From: Methylococcaceae bacterium UBA7658
GTDB lineage: Bacteria > Pseudomonadota > Gammaproteobacteria > Methylococcales > Methylomonadaceae
NCBI GenBank assembly: GCA_002483425.1
Contig: DLHW01000003.1
Location: 32,313 to 67,140 of the forward strand
Direction: 5' to 3'
Length of the DNA: 34,828 nt
The position numbers and the translations under genes are program-made. The notes beneath the pieces were generated by a model. The model worked only from the letters and a program-made list of their open reading frames with translations. It was not told the DNA's origin and searched no databases. This document shows, piece after piece, positions 23,866 to 31,600 of this stretch; the first letter of the stretch is position 1; each line of letters starts with the position of its first letter.

Positions 23866-24548
23866 CGATGACTATTCCTGTTTTGACCATTGACGGCCCG
23901 AGTGGGGCAGGTAAGGGTACGGTCAGCCGCATGGTAGCGAAAAAACTGGGTTGGAATTATCTAGACAGCGGTTCGATTTACCGTTCGTTGGCAATTGCCG
24001 TGCTGCAAAAAAACGCCGGGTTAACGAACATCGATGAAATCGTGCAAATTGCCCGGATGATGGATTTGGTATTCGATTGTAATGATGATCTGATTGTAAA
24101 ATTAAACGGCGTAAACATTACTACTCAGTTAAGTACCGAAACGACCGGTAATGCGGCGTCCATAATTGCGGCAATACCTGAAGTAAGGCTGGTATTGTTG
24201 CAAAAACAAAAGAATTTTAAAAAGCCGCCGGGTTTAGTCGCAGACGGTAGGGATATGGGAACGGTAGTCTTTCCAGAGGCTCAAATCAAAATTTTTTTGA
24301 CGGCGAGTGCTTCGGAACGGGCGTTAAGAAGATATAAACAGTTGATGGAAAAAGGAATTGATGTTAATATTCAACAGATAACCAGAGAGATTGAAGAGCG
24401 TGACCGCCGCGATAAGGAGCGAAAGACAGCACCTTTAGCCCAGGCGGAGGATGCTCTTTACATCGAATCATCTGCGCTGACAATAGACGAAGTCATTGCA
24501 CAGGTACTGAGTTTAGTCGCGCAACGGCGGGATATGTTACGATCATAG
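23862..24548 (+). CDS. cmk: Cytidylate kinase
   Basis: Phosphorylates CMP and dCMP to diphosphates (228 aa). P-loop GPSGAGKGT (12-20), LDSGSIYRSLA and VADGRDMGTVVFPEAQIKIF match the family, with the long NMP-binding insert. I chose ATG 23862 (MTMTIPVLTIDGPSG), overlapping the aroA stop. ATG 23868 is also possible, and the frame is open further upstream inside aroA. cmk next to rpsA is the usual arrangement. Confidence 0.96.
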   Translation: MTMTIPVLTIDGPSGAGKGTVSRMVAKKLGWNYLDSGSIYRSLAIAVLQKNAGLTNIDEIVQIARMMDLVFDCNDDLIVKLNGVNITTQLSTETTGNAASIIAAIPEVRLVLLQKQKNFKKPPGLVADGRDMGTVVFPEAQIKIFLTASASERALRRYKQLMEKGIDVNIQQITREIEERDRRDKERKTAPLAQAEDALYIESSALTIDEVIAQVLSLVAQRRDMLRS

Positions 24549-24621
24549 CTGAATTGCGTTTTTTTAACCTATTTAATTTGATGAAGGCTTGCTGAATTTA
24601 TGGCGGGCCTGGGAATATAAA

Positions 24622-26283
24622 ATGAGCGAAAGCTTTGCTGAATTACTTGAAGAAAGTTTGAACAAGGTGCAAATGAGTCCTGGTTCGATGTTAATGGGCA
24701 CCGTCATTGATATCGAAAACGATATGGTTATCGTCAGCACTCAATCCAAATCGGAAGGCGTCATTCCAAAATGGCAGTTCTTGAATAATAAGGGCGAATT
24801 GGAAGTTAAGGTCGGCGATGAAGTGGAAGTTGCCCTTGATATGTTTGAAGACGGTTTGGGCGCTACCTTGCTGTCGCGTGATAAGGCAAAGAAAAACAAG
24901 GCATGGGCGGAGTTAGAAAATGCCTTTGAAAAACAAGAGACTATTGTCGGACAAATCAACGGTAAAGTCCGTGGCGGTTTTACTGTTGCCGTAGGCGCTT
25001 TGCGGGCGTTTTTACCTGGCTCGCTGGTCGATGTCCGCCCCATCAGGGATACCGCTTTCCTGGAAAATCGCGATTTAGAATTTAAAGTCATTAAAATCGA
25101 CCAAAAACGCAATAACGTGGTGCTTTCACGTCGTGCTGTCGTTGAAAAAGAGTACAGCGAAGAGCGGGAAGAGTTGCTGAAAACGTTGGAAGAAGGTGCT
25201 ATCGTTACTGGTGTGGTGAAAAACTTGACCGATTACGGCGCATTTATCGACTTGGGTGGTATCGACGGTTTATTGCACATCACCGATATGGCATGGCGCC
25301 GTGTAAGACACCCTTCAGAGTGTGTGGAAATCGGTCAGGAAATTAATGTTAAGGTCATGAAATACGACAAGGATAAAAATCGTGTTTCATTAGGTATGAA
25401 GCAAATGGGTGAAGATCCGTGGCAAAATATCGCGCGCCGATACCCTTCAGGAACCAGAGCTTTCGGTAAAGTCAATAATTTGACCGATTACGGTTGTTTC
25501 GTCGAAATTGAAGAAGGCGTTGAAGGTCTTGTGCATGTTTCTGAAATGGATTGGACCAACAAAAATGTTAACCCTTCTAAGCTCGTCCAATTGGGCGACG
25601 AAGTCGAAGTCATGGTGTTGGAAATCGACGAAGAACGCCGCCGTATTTCCTTGGGCATGAAGCAATGCAAACCGAATCCATGGGATGAATTTGCCGCGAC
25701 GCATAACAAAGGCGATAAAATTTCAGGTAAAATCAAATCTATTACCGATTTCGGTATCTTTATCGGATTGGACGGCGGTATCGACGGTTTAGTGCATACG
25801 TCCGACATAAGTTGGGCGGAAGACGGCGAAGCTGCTGTGCGCGAATTCAAGAAAGGCGATGAACTGGAAACCGTTATTCTTGCTGTCGATGCCGAACGTG
25901 AACGTATTTCACTGGGTATCAAGCAATTGGAGCAAGACCCGTTCCAAAACTTTTTGGCCACCAATGAAAAAGGCAACTTGATCAAAGGCGTCATCAAAGA
26001 AGTTGACGCAAAAGGCGCGATAGTCATTTTGGCGGACAATGTGGAAGGTTACATTCGTGCTTCCGAAATTCAACGCGACCGTGTTGAAGATGCTCGTACC
26101 TTGCTTAAAGAAGGCGATACGGTTGAAGCTAAATTCATTGGTATAGATAAGAAAAGCAAATCGATTTCGCTGTCTATAAAGGCAAAAGACCACGATGAAG
26201 AAGTTAGTTCCATCAAAGAGCACTCCCAGCAATCGGCAGGTACGCCTACTTTCGCCGATATTTTTAAACAGATCGAAAAATAA
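24622..26283 (+). CDS. rpsA: 30S ribosomal protein S1
   Basis: RNA-binding ribosomal protein (553 aa) needed for initiation on structured mRNAs. Six S1 OB-fold repeats at about 20-85, 104-168, 190-260, 276-346, 362-433 and 450-520. Repeats 3-6 carry the family pattern such as VKNLTDYGAFIDLGGIDGLLHITDM and VNNLTDYGCFVEI. ATG 24622 gives the standard MSESFAELLEESL N terminus, with GGGAA 9 bases before it. Separate promoter sequences in the 73-base gap after cmk are possible but not clear. Confidence 0.97.
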   Translation: MSESFAELLEESLNKVQMSPGSMLMGTVIDIENDMVIVSTQSKSEGVIPKWQFLNNKGELEVKVGDEVEVALDMFEDGLGATLLSRDKAKKNKAWAELENAFEKQETIVGQINGKVRGGFTVAVGALRAFLPGSLVDVRPIRDTAFLENRDLEFKVIKIDQKRNNVVLSRRAVVEKEYSEEREELLKTLEEGAIVTGVVKNLTDYGAFIDLGGIDGLLHITDMAWRRVRHPSECVEIGQEINVKVMKYDKDKNRVSLGMKQMGEDPWQNIARRYPSGTRAFGKVNNLTDYGCFVEIEEGVEGLVHVSEMDWTNKNVNPSKLVQLGDEVEVMVLEIDEERRRISLGMKQCKPNPWDEFAATHNKGDKISGKIKSITDFGIFIGLDGGIDGLVHTSDISWAEDGEAAVREFKKGDELETVILAVDAERERISLGIKQLEQDPFQNFLATNEKGNLIKGVIKEVDAKGAIVILADNVEGYIRASEIQRDRVEDARTLLKEGDTVEAKFIGIDKKSKSISLSIKAKDHDEEVSSIKEHSQQSAGTPTFADIFKQIEK

Positions 26284-26295
26284 CCTACCCAATGG

Positions 26296-26316
26296 GGATT
26301 ATTTGGTTAATAATCC
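26296..26316 (+). other. Hairpin in rpsA-ihfB gap
   Basis: Perfect inverted repeat GGATTATT-TGGTT-AATAATCC, 12 bases after the rpsA stop. There is no T-run, so it may stabilise the rpsA 3' end or lower ihfB expression rather than terminate fully. Confidence 0.4.
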
Positions 26317-26356
26317 ACTAATCCCTATGTGTTCTTTCGTTTTTGCAGGATAGAAT

Positions 26357-26662
26357 GTGACGAAATCCGAGTTAATTGAAGCGCTAGCAAAACACCAGCC
26401 TCATTTGCCGATTAAAGATGTCGAGCTGGCGGTAAAATGTATTATCGAGAAGATGAATCAAGCTTTATCTTCCGGTGAGAGAATTGAAATTAGAGGCTTT
26501 GGTAGTTTTTCACTTCACGTTAGGCCGCCTAGAGTAGGAAGAAACCCAAAAACAGGCGAATCCGTACATCTATCAAAGAAATACGTGCCACATTTTAAGC
26601 CTGGAAAAGAACTCCGCGACATGGTTGACGAGTCGAGTTCGCAATATAAAATAATCGATTGA
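26357..26662 (+). CDS. ihfB: Integration host factor subunit beta
   Basis: DNA-bending architectural protein (101 aa) that pairs with IhfA. MTKSELIEALAK, IEIRGFGSFSLHVRPPRVGRNPKTGE (with the intercalating Pro in RNPKTGE) and KYVPHFKPGKELRDMV are canonical. The start codon is GTG 26357 with GCAGGA 9 bases upstream; the ATG at 26355 is out of frame. Standard position right after rpsA. The C-terminal tail is slightly longer than usual. Confidence 0.96.
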   Translation: MTKSELIEALAKHQPHLPIKDVELAVKCIIEKMNQALSSGERIEIRGFGSFSLHVRPPRVGRNPKTGESVHLSKKYVPHFKPGKELRDMVDESSSQYKIID

Positions 26663-27084
26663 TCTTTGTTTACGGTGTTACTTTTCCGGAGACGAAAAAT
26701 ATGCTTTGGAAATTAACACTGTACTCCTACCGCCAAGTCAATTGGCGTTTTCCGTGCATCGAAATCGATATGCTTGCTGTTTCCATACCGGCAAATAATA
26801 ATAGCCGTTCCGAATTTTAATTTGAAAAAACTCTGTTAAGTCCTTCGACAAGTTTTAGTAACTGTTTCATGCGTTGCCCGCCTCTTGGCGTCCATGCCGT
26901 CGAGGACGAAGGGTAAATAGTTTGTAGTGTATCTTAAAGATATGAAAACCTCTGGATCCACTGGGTACCATTGAAGATATCAACAAAATCAACTTTCAAA
27001 GGTTCTTTAAAGTCCCCGATAGAGGATCAGTAAATCCCTCGCTTTTAGGCGACAGGGATAAGGTGGTGGGACTAAAACGGAGGC
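26663..27084. other. Gene-poor stretch after ihfB
   Basis: A 39-codon frame (26701-26820) starts with ATG 8 bases after GGAGA, so it could be translated, but the product resembles nothing I know and a terminator-like hairpin lies inside it. CCTTCG (26842-26847) and CGAAGG (26907-26912) form short inverted arms of a possible degenerate repeat. From about 27000 the sequence looks like the left end of the IS200-like remnant. Confidence 0.4.
26731..26751 (+). terminator. Possible terminator downstream of ihfB
   Basis: CGCCAA-GTCAA-TTGGCG followed by TTTT, 68 bases after the ihfB stop. Short stem, so moderate support. It would end the gyrA-to-ihfB transcription unit. Confidence 0.45.
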
Positions 27085-27553
27085 ATGAAAGATTATTAAG
27101 TGCGGAAGCCATACGATTTGGGATTGTAAGAACCACTTGGTATGGATAACGAAATAGCGTTATAACCTAAAGGTCACGAGTGCGGTTTTGGTTGGCGACG
27201 TGGGCTTACGGTGCCGCGAGCTATTGCGGGAAGTTGCGCGCAGTCGAGAAATGACGATCTATGCTGGGTCAATCAACCGGGACCATGTGCATTTACTGAT
27301 TGGGATACCGCCGCAGCTATCGGTGTCGAGGGCGGTGCAGCTCCTGAAGGGCAAAAGCTCGCACAAGATGCTGTCGGAGTTTCCCGCGTTGAGGCAGCGT
27401 TACTGGGGGCAACATTTGTGGGTCCGTGGATAGTGGGTTGCGTCGAGCGGCAACGTGACGGATGAGGTATGGAAGAATTACATCGAAGAGCAGAAGCCGG
27501 ATGAACCCGACGATGTGACTTCAGGCGCTGTAATCGACCCATTGGGTCGATGA
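27085..27553 (+). pseudogene. tnpA: IS200/IS605 family Y1 (HUH) transposase remnant
   Basis: Reassembling the frames gives a nearly full-length TnpA. ATG 27085 follows an AACGGAGG ribosome binding site. After MKDY a one-base insertion (within 27094-27097) shifts the frame; the product then reads KCGSHTIWDCKNHLVWITK, a TAG (27155-27157) where relatives have Tyr, and VGDVGLRCRELLREVA. The HUH motif HVH is at 27284-27292, with LKGKSSHKMLSEFPALRQRY and WGQHLWVRG after it. A second TAG (27431-27433) again replaces a Tyr, followed by WVASSGNVTDEVWKNYIEEQ with the catalytic Tyr at 27479-27481, and a natural TGA at 27551. Three lesions make it inactive, though any surviving hairpin ends could still be moved by an intact relative. 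Confidence 0.85.
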
Positions 27554-27580
27554 AATCCGGCTTTAAGCCGTAACCTGAAG

Positions 27581-27600
27581 CCACCGGCTAAAGCCGGTGG
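27581..27600 (+). repeat. Right-end hairpin of the IS200-like element
   Basis: Perfect 8-bp arms CCACCGGC / GCCGGTGG with a TAAA loop, 28 bases after the transposase stop. Probably the subterminal structure recognised by TnpA. Confidence 0.6.
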
Positions 27601-27610
27601 ATTTAATCTC

Positions 27611-27631
27611 AAAAAAGCCGGAAATCCCGGC
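27611..27631 (-). terminator. Minus-strand terminator beyond the DUF5765-like gene
   Basis: Read on the minus strand, GCCGG-GATTT-CCGGC is followed by six T. It lies 127 bases past the stop of the minus-strand membrane-protein gene and is its most likely transcription end. Confidence 0.5.
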
Positions 27632-27734
27632 GAGCTAGTAGATAACGCTTTAACTCATCGAGCCGCTCGAAAGACGTCAAGTGATTTAAAATCCTGCATT
27701 GTGCGTTGAGTTCGTTCTTAATAGCCAACAGCGT

Positions 27735-27753
27735 GTTTACATTATATGTAAAC
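27735..27753. repeat. Perfect palindrome beside the DUF5765-like stop
   Basis: GTTTACAT-TAT-ATGTAAAC, 8-bp arms, AT-rich, ending five bases from the minus-strand stop. No T-run follows on the minus strand. Could be a protein-binding site or an RNA 3'-end structure. Confidence 0.35.
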
Positions 27754-27757
27754 GTTT

Positions 27758-28492
27758 TTATTTGCCGGCCAACAACGGCTCGTCTTGGTTTTCTGTGACT
27801 TGGGATCTGAAAAAAGCCTTAAAATAAGGCATAAAGCTACCGGTGATCACTATCGAGAAAAAACAATAAATAGCGGCAGCCTCGCCCGTGCTAACCCCGA
27901 ACACCCATTGGGGCATGAACAAAGTCAATATCGCCATAAGGCAATGGTAACTTGCCATTTTCTGGTTGTCTTTCCACAAGAAACCGCTTAACGCCAGGCC
28001 GAACAACGAACCGTGCGTGACCAACATACCAAACGCACTGACGATGTTATAGCCTATGTGGTATTTGCCCATGTACAAGCATGACACTAAAAAATCGCCG
28101 ATAAAATTAGGTTCGATACCGAACAATTGCCAAGTTTTAGGCAAAAAAGTAGAGAGAATAAAGAATGAACTCAAACTCGAACCGATAAAGAACGCTTTTT
28201 TCAAGGCGGTTTTGTCGGTGGAATAAGTCGCCAGCGCAGGCATAATGGCGAAGGCTTGCAGGCTGATGTGGAAGCGGGACAGTTCGCTGAGCAACATATT
28301 CGTCCCGTAGCCGCACTGGTCGGCGACCGGGTAAGCAAAATACTGGATCAGCTCCATCAGGGCGAAGTGGAAAATCGCGTACGACCTTGCTGTTCTAACC
28401 CAAAAGGTTTCTTCTTTATCGAGAAAGGTCACCGTTGCGGCGGCGAAGCCGGCGATTCCCATTCCCAGCGACATACTGGCACTAAAACACAT
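27758..28492 (-). CDS. DUF5765-like integral membrane protein
   Basis: 244-residue protein with about seven hydrophobic helices. It begins MCFSASMSLG, a start pattern (MCFSxxxS) shared by a family of poorly described membrane proteins that I associate with DUF5765. Other visible features are FHFALMELIQYFAYP in an early helix and a Cys-containing loop (VADQCGYG). No catalytic motif is recognised. It is next to the IS remnant and divergent from the porin-like gene. Function unknown; the family call is from memory. Confidence 0.6.
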   Translation of the reverse strand: MCFSASMSLGMGIAGFAAATVTFLDKEETFWVRTARSYAIFHFALMELIQYFAYPVADQCGYGTNMLLSELSRFHISLQAFAIMPALATYSTDKTALKKAFFIGSSLSSFFILSTFLPKTWQLFGIEPNFIGDFLVSCLYMGKYHIGYNIVSAFGMLVTHGSLFGLALSGFLWKDNQKMASYHCLMAILTLFMPQWVFGVSTGEAAAIYCFFSIVITGSFMPYFKAFFRSQVTENQDEPLLAGK

Positions 28493-28668
28493 GTAAAGTC
28501 CTTGCTATGAAAATTTGTTAATATAAAGAGTCAACAAAAGATCTTATCAATATAGTGGCCTTAAATTAAGCGTTTTATTTGCCCAGGTAAATAAGATTTT
28601 TTGATAACGAGTATGACTGACACTTCTACCCATTAATTTTGCGACGTTATTGGCATTTATTGATATTA

Positions 28669-28699
28669 GCAACTTTAAGTTGCCGGATGTTAATATAAT
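28669..28699 (+). promoter_or_regulatory. Candidate promoter/operator upstream of the porin-like gene
   Basis: A perfect TATAAT (28694-28699) lies 37 bases before the ATG. Where a -35 box would be there is instead a palindrome GCAACTT-T-AAGTTGC (28669-28683). This suggests an activator- or repressor-controlled promoter (inference). Confidence 0.4.
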
Positions 28700-28735
28700 T
28701 ATGAGCTATTCGAGGATAGACATACTTAAAAGTCA

Positions 28736-30019
28736 ATGCATGCAGATTACAAATTATTAGTGCTGTTACGGAGTAAATTGTTTTGGCAATATTCATTGTT
28801 TTTGATCCTCCTGTGGGGTCAAGCCAATGTTGCCCAAGCAGAGTTATCACCCCATTTTTCCTTTAAAGGTTTCGGGACTTTTGCGGTCACTGGCACGGAC
28901 ACTGATGCCATTGGTTTTAGAAGAGATACCTCAACTGCTCGTGGCGCCACAAAGTCATGGAGCATTCCCACGGATTCCCGCCTAGGTTTCCAGCTAGATG
29001 CGGATTTTAACGAGGACTTTTCTGCCACCGCGCAATGGGTGCTGAGGGATAGAAGCGGGCAGTTTTTTGAACAAAATCTGGATTTAGCGTTCCTGCGTTG
29101 GAATATTAGTCCTGACTTATATGTACGTTTCGGTCGAGTGAGTCCAGATGTCTTTATGATGACCGATCATCGCAATGTCGGTTATGCCTACCCATGGATG
29201 CGTTCCCCCCACGAATTTTATGGTTATATCCCGATTTACCATTGGGATGGTATTGATATCACCAAAAAGACAGAATTTGACGGCGGTTTTCTTACCTTGA
29301 AGGTCTTTGGCGGATATGCCTTTACTCAAGTGAATGCTCCCAACAAAATGCTTTTTGATCAAGGTAGCGCAGTATTTAGCACGAGTCTGGTTTATGAAAA
29401 AGGTGATTGGACGGGGCGTGCGGCATATTCGCACATTGACCTGAACCACCTGTCGCCCAAAAATCCTTTAGAAGAAATCATTGCGTCAACTCCGGCAATT
29501 GATATGGTTTGGCCGGGCGTTAAGGCATTTACCCCACTTTTAAAATTTACCGGCACTACCTTCAATTATAGTGCGCTCGGACTCAAGTACGATGATGGGT
29601 TATGGCTTGGTCAGGCAGAGGCCAGTTATGTGGACTCAGGTAACCATCCCTTTGTACCCAACGTGGCAAGTGGTTATCTTAGTCTTGGTCGACGCATCTC
29701 TTCGTTCACTATGTATAGCTTGTTAGGGATAAGTAAAAGTTTTCAACGGAATTTCGATATACCCAATCCACGAGTGCCTGATCCACAGCTTCTCATCTTA
29801 AAAAACGAACTAAGCAATACGTTAAATAATAATGGTATCGATGAAAAATCGGTTTCATTGGGCCTACGCTGGGATTTTTACACCAATATGGCTCTTAAAG
29901 CACAATGGAGTCATTATTGGTTGGGTAAAAATGGCACCCAAAATTGGGTTGAGGATCCTGTGCAATCGGCACCAAGTGAGGTCAACGTATTTTCTGTTGG
30001 CATGGACTTTGTATTTTAA
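28736..30019 (+). CDS. Porin-like outer membrane beta-barrel protein
   Basis: 427-residue exported protein. A hydrophobic N-terminal segment ends in ANVAQA before ELSPHFSFKGFGTFAV, a likely signal peptidase site followed by the first beta-strand. The remainder shows alternating aromatic strands, such as FLRWNISPDLYVRFGRV and WTGRAAYSHIDLNHL, and ends in GMDFVF with a C-terminal Phe typical of outer-membrane barrels. TTG 28778, 4 bases after GGAG, would give a cleaner signal peptide and is a credible alternative start. The next gene begins at its stop codon. Likely an anion or oligosaccharide channel; substrate unknown. Confidence 0.7.
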   Translation: MHADYKLLVLLRSKLFWQYSLFLILLWGQANVAQAELSPHFSFKGFGTFAVTGTDTDAIGFRRDTSTARGATKSWSIPTDSRLGFQLDADFNEDFSATAQWVLRDRSGQFFEQNLDLAFLRWNISPDLYVRFGRVSPDVFMMTDHRNVGYAYPWMRSPHEFYGYIPIYHWDGIDITKKTEFDGGFLTLKVFGGYAFTQVNAPNKMLFDQGSAVFSTSLVYEKGDWTGRAAYSHIDLNHLSPKNPLEEIIASTPAIDMVWPGVKAFTPLLKFTGTTFNYSALGLKYDDGLWLGQAEASYVDSGNHPFVPNVASGYLSLGRRISSFTMYSLLGISKSFQRNFDIPNPRVPDPQLLILKNELSNTLNNNGIDEKSVSLGLRWDFYTNMALKAQWSHYWLGKNGTQNWVEDPVQSAPSEVNVFSVGMDFVF

Positions 30020-30432
30020 TGACCGCCATGAAAATAATATTACTTTTATTCATGGTAGTTGCATCGTTTAGTGCTTCGGCAGAACCGGTAGTCATTGCTA
30101 ATGTAAACAATAAATTAAAAGAGATTGATGTATCTAATCTGCAAGATATTTACATGGGTAGAGTCCGATCCTTTAAAGATGGCAGTATGGCTTTACCCAT
30201 TGATCAAGCCAAGCTAAGGGCAGATTTTTATCAAAAACTGACGCAACGCCCCATTGAACAAATCAATGCGTATTGGGCGCGAATTATGTTCAGCGGTGAG
30301 GCTTCGCCGCCAAGAATCATGCCTGACGATGTCTCGGTGATCCGTATTGTGAAAGAAAATTCCGGTGCTATCGGTTATATTTCAGCAGAAAGTGTCAATA
30401 AAGAGGTAAAAATATTATTAAGATTCAAGTAA
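30019..30432 (+). CDS. Small periplasmic phosphate-binding-like (PstS-like) protein
   Basis: 137-residue secreted protein with a signal peptide ending at about SASA-EPVV. The sequence LQDIYMGRVRSFKDGSMALPIDQA resembles the first lobe of PstS-like substrate-binding proteins, and the C-terminal VKENSGAIGYIS resembles their phosphate-loop region. It is about half the normal PstS length, so it is a minimal domain. ATG 30019 overlaps the porin stop by one base; ATG 30028 is an alternative. Position before a sensor cyclase suggests it senses an anion and signals to that protein (inference). Confidence 0.68.
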   Translation: MTAMKIILLLFMVVASFSASAEPVVIANVNNKLKEIDVSNLQDIYMGRVRSFKDGSMALPIDQAKLRADFYQKLTQRPIEQINAYWARIMFSGEASPPRIMPDDVSVIRIVKENSGAIGYISAESVNKEVKILLRFK

Positions 30433-30482
30433 CCAATAAAAATTCTGCTGGCCATAAATTTATCGGCCTTAACCGTAAACTT

Positions 30483-31553
30483 GTGGCTTCGGTCATTTTA
30501 GCGGCTATCGGTTTTTCTATTATTGCGGCAGCCATATTCTATGCGAACGAATTAGTGCGTTCGAGACAGAAAACGCAGGTGATGATTAATCAATTGTTAG
30601 ATACGGTTGAATATTCTTCAGCGATAGCTGCTTACACCAATAACGAACAAATTGCTAAAGATGTCCTACAGGGTTTGCTACGGAATGACATTGTTCAGGA
30701 AGTCAATATTACTGGCGATCAGGGCATGAAGTTGACCCAAAGCAAAGAGTCTTTAGCAAACGCGTCCGAACAAATTAAACGTCCATTAGTCTCTCCTTTC
30801 GATAATCAACAGGTGGTTGGCCAAATCACCGTGGTATCAAGAGGCGATTACAATCTAGTTGAAGCGACCCGCAGCGCGCTTTTAAGCGCAATCAATTCCT
30901 TTTTGCTTATCGCCTTGACGACGGTCATTATATTGTGGGTCTTCAGGCGCAATGTCCTGCAGCCGCTGACAATAGTTTCAAATACGTTGCACGATATTAT
31001 GGTCGGTCAAAAACAACGTATTGCGCCTTTAGAGAAACATCAAAACGATGAATTAGGTCGGTTTATTTTAGATATTAATAGCTTATTAGAAGTATTGGAC
31101 GCTAAATTTAAGGATGAACAAGCCTTGCGCCTTAAAATTGAGGGTTTTGAAAGGCAGTTGCGTAATATTTTTGAAACAACCAGTGCTGGTCTATTTCAAA
31201 TTGATCAAACCGGTAAAATACTTACTTGCAACCCAACGTTTTTGAAGTTTCTGGACAACGATACGTTGTCACAACATGAGTTAACTGAATGTGATTTTGC
31301 GGAAACTTTCATCGAAGATAACAATTTGTTCAAAAGCATGATTGAAACTGCAATGAACTCGCAAAGCCTCATCAGCAATGATTTAGCCTTGAAAGTTAAT
31401 GAGCGGAGCAATGGTGCCGGTTGGCTTCATTGTCTATTGTCGCGTGTAGGCGAGACAGATGGGCGGGTCATATTAGAAGGTGTGGTATTTGACATATCAG
31501 AACGCGTAGCCAAAGAAAAAGCCTCCGTTATCAAGCCGAATATGATAATTTAA
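30483..31553 (+). CDS. Sensor half of the cyclase: periplasmic domain, HAMP, PAS
   Basis: 356 residues from GTG 30483. First helix about 2-22, periplasmic sensing domain 25-132, second helix 138-155, HAMP region 155-210 (NVLQPLTIVSNTLHDIM), coiled coil, and PAS-type domain 222-345 (IFETTSAGLFQIDQTGKILT). The open frame extends upstream to a basic segment (KFIGLNRKL) that would suit the cytoplasmic side of the first helix, so the true start may lie before 30483. An ATT at 30417, ten bases after AGAGG, is one unusual candidate. The last ~10 residues are out-of-frame sequence. Confidence 0.7.
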   Translation: MASVILAAIGFSIIAAAIFYANELVRSRQKTQVMINQLLDTVEYSSAIAAYTNNEQIAKDVLQGLLRNDIVQEVNITGDQGMKLTQSKESLANASEQIKRPLVSPFDNQQVVGQITVVSRGDYNLVEATRSALLSAINSFLLIALTTVIILWVFRRNVLQPLTIVSNTLHDIMVGQKQRIAPLEKHQNDELGRFILDINSLLEVLDAKFKDEQALRLKIEGFERQLRNIFETTSAGLFQIDQTGKILTCNPTFLKFLDNDTLSQHELTECDFAETFIEDNNLFKSMIETAMNSQSLISNDLALKVNERSNGAGWLHCLLSRVGETDGRVILEGVVFDISERVAKEKASVIKPNMII

Positions 31554-31600
31554 CGGGGATATTACGGCGAGATTCTATCGAACGGCAATTAGCCAACTTC

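Larger units (their letters stand above)
27031..27600 (+). mobile_element. Decayed IS200/IS605-type insertion sequence
   Basis: Contains a broken Y1 transposase gene (27085-27553) flanked by hairpins. On the left, CCC-T-CGC-loop-GCG-ACA-GGG (about 27036-27056) forms an imperfect stem. On the right are CGGCTT-T-AAGCCG (27558-27570) and CCACCGGC-TAAA-GCCGGTGG (27581-27600). Subterminal hairpins rather than terminal inverted repeats are typical of this family. Exact ends and the target site cannot be fixed from one copy. No tnpB is present. Confidence 0.7.

Noticed and set aside
26842..26912. CCTTCG/CGAAGG arms as a mobile repeat unit
   Set aside because: Only six-base arms separated by about 59 unrelated bases and a single copy in the window; too weak to call.
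27155..27433. Two TAG codons replacing Tyr in the transposase as possible amber recoding
   Set aside because: A separate one-base frameshift near 27096 already breaks the gene, and other genes in the window are not interrupted by in-frame TAG, so decay is the simpler explanation.
27735..27753. Palindrome as intrinsic terminator of the DUF5765-like gene
   Set aside because: No T-run follows on the minus strand; the hairpin at 27611-27631 with six T is a better terminator.
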